Positions 59,142 through 64,000 of a DNA stretch of 64,000 bases are shown here, piece after piece. The notes below the pieces were generated by a model, which worked only from the letters and a program-made list of their open reading frames with translations, searched no databases and was not told the DNA's origin. The number at the start of each line of letters is the position of its first letter. The stretch's first letter is position 1. Source of the stretch: DASXHZ01 sp036488085. Lineage in GTDB: Bacteria; Acidobacteriota; Thermoanaerobaculia; Gp7-AA8. The DNA lies in the NCBI GenBank assembly GCA_036488085.1, contig DASXHZ010000086.1, positions 1-64,000 of the forward strand. The letters are read 5' to 3'. The translations under genes and the position numbers were made by a program.

Positions 59142-62100
59142 ATGAACACGATGTCCCGCTCGCTCTTTGCCACCGCCTCGCTAGTCCTTGCCGCAATCGT
59201 CTGCATCGGTCTCAGTGGGGCGCCGGCGGCCTCGCCGGAGCAGAGGAAGATCACCGGCAGGATTGCCGGCGCCACACCAGTCGCGCCGATCTCGCTCTCC
59301 GATTCCGACGGGCAGGAGTTGACGCTCGAAGAACTGTCGGTGCGTACGGCGATCAACGGCATGCTCTCACTGACCGAGGTCGAGCTGCGCTTTCGCAACC
59401 CGAAGGCGCGGCGGATGGAAGGGCGGTTCACCTGCACACTGCCGGCGAACGCCGCCATCAGCCGATTCGCGAAGGAAGTGAATGGGACGCTGATGGAAGG
59501 GGAGGTGGTCGAGCGGCTCCGCGCGAATCAGGTGTACGAGCAGTTCCTCCACCAGATGCGCGATCCGGCGCTGCTGGAGCAGGACCAGGGGAATCGCTTT
59601 TCGGCGCGCATCTTCCCGATCGACGCGAACGCGTCGGTGCGGATCCTTCTCTCGTACTCGCAACTCGTGCCGATGCACGACGGGACGCGCGCCTACGCGT
59701 TCCCACTCCGAGGACTGCCGAAGGTCGGCAAGTTCACGTTCCGTGGGTTCATCACGCCGCTGCAAGGCGAGATGACGGCCGGCGCTACCCATTCGACCGC
59801 TGACGTCTATTCGATCAACGAGCATGACTACACGCCGGACCGCGACATCGAGATCGCGTTCCACGCGACGGCGTCCGCGCCGCGCGCGCAGACGATCCGC
59901 GCGGGCGACTTTTACCTTGCGTCATTCCGTCCCGAGGTGCGGCCGGCGAAGGTCGCTCCGCCGCACGACTGGCTCTTCTTCGTCGACACCTCGGCGTCGG
60001 CCGCGGAGTCGCAGACATACCGCATCCGCGCGCTGGAGCAGGTGATCGCGTCGCTGCCCGAATCGGATCGCGTACAGATCGTGGCGTTCGATCAGGAGTT
60101 CGCGAACGTCGCCACTCCGGCCGTCCTGAAGAACCGCCTCTTCCTCGGCGGCACCGACATCGCCGCGCTGCTCCGCCGCGTGGCGTCCGAGGCGAAGGAG
60201 CACCCGAGTCGCGCGATCGTGATCGTGAGCGACTTCGTTCCGACCCTCGGCACGGTCGACAAGAAGGAGCTGAGCGATCTCGCGAAAGCGATTCCGCACG
60301 GCGCCATCGTCAATGCCCTCATCCTCGGTCCGCGCGAAGACGCGTCGCTGGCGAAGACGGTAGTCGCCGGTCGTGGTCGTGTCGTCCGCGTGCCGTTCTC
60401 CGAGTCGCTCGACGCGAACGCACGCGACGCGGCTCAGGCGCTGCAGCGTCCCGCCGGCGCGTCATTCGACATCGCCGACGCCAATGCGGAGTGGGTCTAC
60501 CCGCAACACGTCGAAGATATCCAGCCGAGCGATGAAGTGATCGTGGCGGGGAAGGTGCGCGTGGCGTCGGAGCCGCGCGTGACGCTCGGAGGCATGACCG
60601 CGCCGTCGACCTCGTCGCTCGACGCGCAGACGTTCTCGCCGCTCCTCGAACGCGAGGCGTACCGCGAGTACCTCGACTACCTGGCGATGCGCGAAGCGAG
60701 TGAGCCCTCCGAGGCGGTGCGGACGGCGCTCGCGAGCGAGCAGGTGAAGATCAGCACGGAGCAACGCGTCGTGATCCCTCGGACGACGATGCTCGTCCTC
60801 GAAAGCGAATGGGACTATCAGCGCTTCGGCCTCGACCGGCGCGCGTTGGCTGCAATCCTGACGATCGGTGCCGGCGGCATCGACCGCCTCGACCGCCGCA
60901 CGAACACTCCGGAGCCGATTCTGGTGGGTAAGATGCCGTCACCTCCACCCCGGCCGACACCGGTTCGAACGATGGACTTCGTCCAAGCGCAGGCGAGTCC
61001 AGTGGCCCAGAGCGATGCGCCGTCGCTTCGCGAAGAGGCGAAGGTCGAGCGTGCTGTCGAGGGAGGCGTCGAAGGTGGCGTCGTTGGCGGTGTCGCGGGC
61101 GGAGTCGTCGGCGGCGTAATCAGCACGAACGCGGCACCGGCGTCGCCACCGCCCATGGTGGTCCGCCCCGTCGAGACGGCGCATCGTCGTGAATCCGTTC
61201 AGCCGCGTGCCGACGCCGAGTGGGGAACTGCGGTCCGGCCGTCAAAGGAGCGCGTCGAGGAGCTCGAAGCAAAGGTGCGCAGCAATCCGCAGGACCGCGA
61301 GCTGTACAACCAGCTCAGCGAGGCGCTCGCGGCGCGCGAGGAGTGGATTGCCCTCCGCCGCCTGGCGATCACATGGCAGGAGTACGACCCCGAGAACCCG
61401 CAGGTGTACGAGATCCTTGGCCAGTCGGACGAGCATCTCGGCAACGAGAACGAAGCTGCGCGCGCCGACGCGTCCCTCATCGAGATCGCACCGGGGAAGA
61501 CGGAGCTCCTGCAACGCGTCGCGATGCTGCTGGTGCGTGCGCATCGAGCGTCGCTCGCCGAGGCGCCGTTGCGTCGCGCGTTGGAGCTCCGTCCCGATCG
61601 AGCCAACGGATACCGCCACCTGGCGCTGATGCTGTGGCTCGACGGCCGCGTGGAAGAGGCGGCGCGCGTGCTCGAGTCGGCGACCCGTCAGCAGTTTCCG
61701 AACTGGTACGGCAACGTGCAGCGCGTGCTGCACGAGGAGCTCGGATACGTCTATCGCGCCTGGATGGCGAAGGATCCGTCGCGGCGGTCGGAGATCGAGG
61801 CGCGGGCGCGTGAGTACGACGTCGACCTGTCCCGGCGCGATGCGCTCCGCGTGACGCTGGCGTGGGAGACCGACGCGAACGACGTCGACCTCCATCTCAT
61901 CGATCCATCAGGCGCGGAGTGCTACTACGGGCACAAACAGAATCCGTCCGGAATCGAGCTGTACGAGGACATCACCCAAGGCCTCGGCCCCGAGGTGATT
62001 CGCGGAGCGAAGATCGAGCGCGGCGTCTACCGCGTCGGCGTTCGCTACTTCGCGGCGGGACCGATGGGTGTGAGCCGCGGGATCGTCGTAATCATTCGGG

Positions 62101-62210
62101 ATGACAGGCGCGACGACCGCGAGCGCCAGCCGTCGATCGAGATCGTTCCGTTCCGGCTGGTGGAAGGTGGCGGAGACATCCGGCACATCGCGGATGTCTC
62201 CGTGAAGTAG
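59142..62210 (+). CDS. Secreted VIT-vWA-TPR-DUF2135 protein
   Basis: 1022 residues. Signal peptide (SRSLFATASLVLAAIVCIGL). The VIT domain (about 45-175) has EELSVRTAINGMLSLTEVEL and ANQVYEQFLHQMRDPALLEQ. A vWA-like domain (255-420) has DWLFFVDTSASAAES as a MIDAS-type start. A Gly-rich linker near residue 640 (VEGGVEGGVVGGVAGGVVGG) precedes TPR-like helices (700-850). The last 120 residues have the DUF2135 pattern LRVTLAWETDANDVDLHLID and GPEVIRGAKIERGVYRVGVR. Surface assembly or adhesion is likely but not shown. ATG 59142 follows no strong Shine-Dalgarno; ATG 59151 is close. Confidence 0.9.
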   Translation: MNTMSRSLFATASLVLAAIVCIGLSGAPAASPEQRKITGRIAGATPVAPISLSDSDGQELTLEELSVRTAINGMLSLTEVELRFRNPKARRMEGRFTCTLPANAAISRFAKEVNGTLMEGEVVERLRANQVYEQFLHQMRDPALLEQDQGNRFSARIFPIDANASVRILLSYSQLVPMHDGTRAYAFPLRGLPKVGKFTFRGFITPLQGEMTAGATHSTADVYSINEHDYTPDRDIEIAFHATASAPRAQTIRAGDFYLASFRPEVRPAKVAPPHDWLFFVDTSASAAESQTYRIRALEQVIASLPESDRVQIVAFDQEFANVATPAVLKNRLFLGGTDIAALLRRVASEAKEHPSRAIVIVSDFVPTLGTVDKKELSDLAKAIPHGAIVNALILGPREDASLAKTVVAGRGRVVRVPFSESLDANARDAAQALQRPAGASFDIADANAEWVYPQHVEDIQPSDEVIVAGKVRVASEPRVTLGGMTAPSTSSLDAQTFSPLLEREAYREYLDYLAMREASEPSEAVRTALASEQVKISTEQRVVIPRTTMLVLESEWDYQRFGLDRRALAAILTIGAGGIDRLDRRTNTPEPILVGKMPSPPPRPTPVRTMDFVQAQASPVAQSDAPSLREEAKVERAVEGGVEGGVVGGVAGGVVGGVISTNAAPASPPPMVVRPVETAHRRESVQPRADAEWGTAVRPSKERVEELEAKVRSNPQDRELYNQLSEALAAREEWIALRRLAITWQEYDPENPQVYEILGQSDEHLGNENEAARADASLIEIAPGKTELLQRVAMLLVRAHRASLAEAPLRRALELRPDRANGYRHLALMLWLDGRVEEAARVLESATRQQFPNWYGNVQRVLHEELGYVYRAWMAKDPSRRSEIEARAREYDVDLSRRDALRVTLAWETDANDVDLHLIDPSGAECYYGHKQNPSGIELYEDITQGLGPEVIRGAKIERGVYRVGVRYFAAGPMGVSRGIVVIIRDDRRDDRERQPSIEIVPFRLVEGGGDIRHIADVSVK

Positions 62211-62214
62211 GCCC

Positions 62215-62289
62215 GTCATCCTGAGCGAAGCGAAGGATCTCAAGATGCGTAGCTTGAGACCCTTCGCCGTCTTCGCGGCTCAGGATGAC
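62215..62289. repeat. REP-like inverted repeat with GTCATCCTGAGCG arms
   Basis: Left arm 62215-62244, right arm 62253-62289, inverted with a 7-nt length difference. It lies in the 80-bp gap between two convergent genes, where it may serve as a bidirectional terminator. Related in type to 33784-33880. Confidence 0.8.
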
Positions 62290-62290
62290 A

Positions 62291-63181
62291 TTACTTGTTC
62301 ATCGCCTTCAGGAAAGCGCCGTCGACGCCGTGGATCTTCATCTGGATCAGCTTCTCGACGGGGACGTTCTTGTATCCCGCGTCCTCGACCTGGCGGATGA
62401 ACTCGGGAGTGACGCCGTGAATGCGCATGCGCACGAGGTCTTCGCCTGGGACTTCGCGGTAGCCGAGGGACGCGATGTCGCGGACAAACTCGGGTGTGAC
62501 GCCGTGAATGCGGAAGCGGACGAGGCTCTCGACCGTCAGGTTGCGGTAGCCGGAGTTGGCCATCTCGCGGATGAACTCCGGCGTCGCGCCGTGAATGCGC
62601 ATCCGGACGAGATCCTCGGCGGGGACATGGTCGAGGCCGAGGCTGCGGAGCTCGCGGACCATCTCGGGGTTGACGCCGTGGATGCGGAAGCGGACGAGAT
62701 CGTGGACGCCTGCGTCGTATCCGAGCTCGTGCATCTGGCGGATGAAGTCGAGCGAGACGTCGAACATCGTGAGGCGGTAGAGCTCCTCGCCTTCGGTGCG
62801 ATCGCGATCTTCCTCATCGTCGAGCCGGACGTTCATGGAACGCAGCGTGGCGAGATACGACTCGTTCGGGGTGAACGTGAAGTGGCCGGCCCCTTCGCCG
62901 TCGCGGAACGAGCCGTCGAAGGAGATCGTGCCGGCGTCGCGGCGCATCGAGAACTTCACGGGAACGTCGGACGCGGAGGTGATCTGTGCGCGCGACAGAC
63001 CGTCGAACGCCGAGAACTTGAAGTCCTGTCCCCAGTTGCTGTGCTCGCGGTTCATGTTGAGCTGGATGCGCTCGATGTCTTTGACCGACCAGGTTGAAGC
63101 GGTCCACATCCCGCGCAGCGATTCGGCGTGGAGGGCGGCCGCCAGGAGAAACGTCACCGCAACGATGAGAACGCGTTTCAT
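62291..63181 (-). CDS. Secreted protein with 29-residue GVTPEF repeats
   Basis: 296 residues with a signal peptide (KRVLIVAVTFLLAAALHA). After an N-terminal beta-rich part (residues 20-125), four near-identical 29-residue units follow, each like VTPEFIREMANSGYRNLTVE then SLVRFRIHG. The period is 87 bp in DNA. The units resemble repeats found behind M56/BlaR-like peptidases in Acidobacteria, and the neighbouring gene carries the same kind. ATG 63181 overlaps the upstream stop (TGATG); GTG 63184 is the alternative. Function unknown. Confidence 0.8.
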   Translation of the reverse strand: MKRVLIVAVTFLLAAALHAESLRGMWTASTWSVKDIERIQLNMNREHSNWGQDFKFSAFDGLSRAQITSASDVPVKFSMRRDAGTISFDGSFRDGEGAGHFTFTPNESYLATLRSMNVRLDDEEDRDRTEGEELYRLTMFDVSLDFIRQMHELGYDAGVHDLVRFRIHGVNPEMVRELRSLGLDHVPAEDLVRMRIHGATPEFIREMANSGYRNLTVESLVRFRIHGVTPEFVRDIASLGYREVPGEDLVRMRIHGVTPEFIRQVEDAGYKNVPVEKLIQMKIHGVDGAFLKAMNK

Positions 63182-64000
63182 CACTTCTTCTCCTTGTACT
63201 GCGCCATGTCGCGGATGAAGTCAGCGTTGACGCCGCTCGCGGCGAGGCGAACGAGGTCGCGCACGGTGAGGTTCGAGTATCCGGCGTCGGAGAGCGCCTT
63301 CACGAACGCCGGCGAGATGCCCTGCGAGCGGAGCTCCATTAGCTCCTTCGCGTTAAGGTTGTGGTAGCCGGCGCCCGCCATCTCCTTCACGTACGCCGGG
63401 CTGACGCCCATCGCACGGAGGGTGATGATCTCCCGGGCGGTTCTGATCTCGATGCCGCTGCTGCGCATCTGTGACACGTAGTCGGGCGATACGCCCTGCG
63501 AGCGCATCGCGACGATCTCGTCGAGCGTGAGGTCGCCGAGGCCGGTGTTGCGCATCTGGCTGATGTAGTCGGGAGTGACGCCGGCCGAGCGGAGGATGAT
63601 CAGGTCGTCGACGGAGAGCTTGCCGTTCTCGCCGAGATGACGGCGAGCGCGCGTGTGCACCGTGACACCGCCAGAGATGCCGCCTTTGACGCCGCCCTCG
63701 ATTCCACCGGCGACGCCTTCGATGACCGCGGGGACGACGTTATCGACGACGCTCGAGGCGAACGCCATCGCCATCGGAGCCACGACGGGCGTAGCCATGA
63801 CGCGCGGAGCGATTGCGATGCGTGGAACGGCGGCGACTCGCGGAACCAGCGCCACATCACGCATTCCTGCCTCGTCGGCGGCATACACCATCGGTGCGTC
63901 GGGCGGATCGGGTGGATCCGGCGGCTCGGGCGGCTCCGGTACGTCGAAGTCGGCGTCGAAGTCCTCGGTGTCGATGTCTTTGTCGCACGTGGTCGTCTTA
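63181..64000 (-). CDS. C-terminal part of a repeat protein, probably M56/BlaR1-like (5' end outside)
   Basis: The frame is open to the window edge. The visible part begins with an acidic, Pro-rich linker (DVPEPPEPPDPPDPPDAP), then a Gly-rich stretch (IEGVAGGIEGGVKGGISGGV) and about five 27-30-residue repeats of the form VTPDYISQMRNTGLGDLTLD. M56 antirepressor peptidases of Acidobacteria often end this way (recalled, not checked), but the peptidase motif HExxH would lie outside the window, so the assignment is tentative. It is directly coupled to the next secreted repeat protein. Confidence 0.55.
   Translation of the reverse strand, partial: KTTTCDKDIDTEDFDADFDVPEPPEPPDPPDPPDAPMVYAADEAGMRDVALVPRVAAVPRIAIAPRVMATPVVAPMAMAFASSVVDNVVPAVIEGVAGGIEGGVKGGISGGVTVHTRARRHLGENGKLSVDDLIILRSAGVTPDYISQMRNTGLGDLTLDEIVAMRSQGVSPDYVSQMRSSGIEIRTAREIITLRAMGVSPAYVKEMAGAGYHNLNAKELMELRSQGISPAFVKALSDAGYSNLTVRDLVRLAASGVNADFIRDMAQYKEKK

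Overview
The window is GC-rich, densely packed bacterial chromosome. The gene families fit a soil-type Acidobacteriota, possibly Thermoanaerobaculia-like: TonB-dependent receptors with a carboxypeptidase-regulatory N-domain, Ser/Thr kinases fused to PD40 propellers, a VPS10/BNR 'sortilin' protein, a VIT-vWA-TPR protein, and repeat-bearing proteins of the type seen with M56 peptidases. The taxon is an inference from gene content only. I found no rRNA, tRNA or CRISPR array.

Layout. (1) 1-12.8 kb, membrane and metal region: an SPFH protein (HflC-like, cut by the window edge) coupled to a metal-permease/HflK fusion; a LytS/LytR-type two-component pair; then a minus-strand cluster of a Cys/Met/His-rich small secreted protein, two TonB-dependent receptors and a P1B-type ATPase without the usual CPC motif. 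(2) 12.8-19.0 kb: a secreted amidohydrolase and a VPS10/BNR protein flanked on both sides by degenerate 21-bp periodic arrays, with a decayed gene fragment beside the first array. (3) 19.0-26.9 kb, accessory island: hicBA toxin-antitoxin, a PD-(D/E)XK-like protein, an unknown overlapping gene pair, a frameshifted secreted protein, a TIR-domain protein, a transposase remnant and two proteins of unknown function. Several of these genes are less GC-rich than the rest. (4) 26.9-34.5 kb: GT-C type membrane proteins, an M24 peptidase, an EEP nuclease and a Tat-exported aminotransferase. (5) 33.9-37.2 kb, an N-degron set: aat, clpA, clpS. (6) 37.2-45.4 kb: pepE, a nucleotidyltransferase module bounded by 41-bp direct repeats, a double FKBP isomerase, a UvrD-type helicase, pheA, a frameshifted beta-propeller, a hydrolase and a DUF488 protein. 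(7) 45.4-53.4 kb: a DUF1287 protein, a kinase-PD40 receptor, an EamA transporter, an MmcQ/YjbR protein, a large alpha/alpha-barrel glycosidase and a coiled-coil protein. (8) 53.4-64 kb: thiolase, the oxidative pentose phosphate operon zwf-opcA-pgl, a membrane protein with a winged-helix regulator, the VIT-vWA protein and two proteins with 29-residue repeats.

Cross-cutting observations. At least nine genes have a TANNNT-like -10 box 6-9 nt before the start codon, which suggests widespread leaderless transcription. The window also carries several hairpin repeat families. One is built of 6-9 bp words repeated in tandem and then inverted, and it occurs between genes and also in frame inside a helicase gene and a glycosidase gene. 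Several genes are broken by single-base frameshifts (23.0 kb, 30.1 kb, 42.5-44.2 kb); these could be decay or assembly error.

The strongest candidates for something undescribed are the paired 21-bp arrays around the VPS10 gene, the mobile-looking tandem/inverted hairpins, the permease-HflK fusion with a CTG-started partner, and the unknown gene pair in the accessory island.
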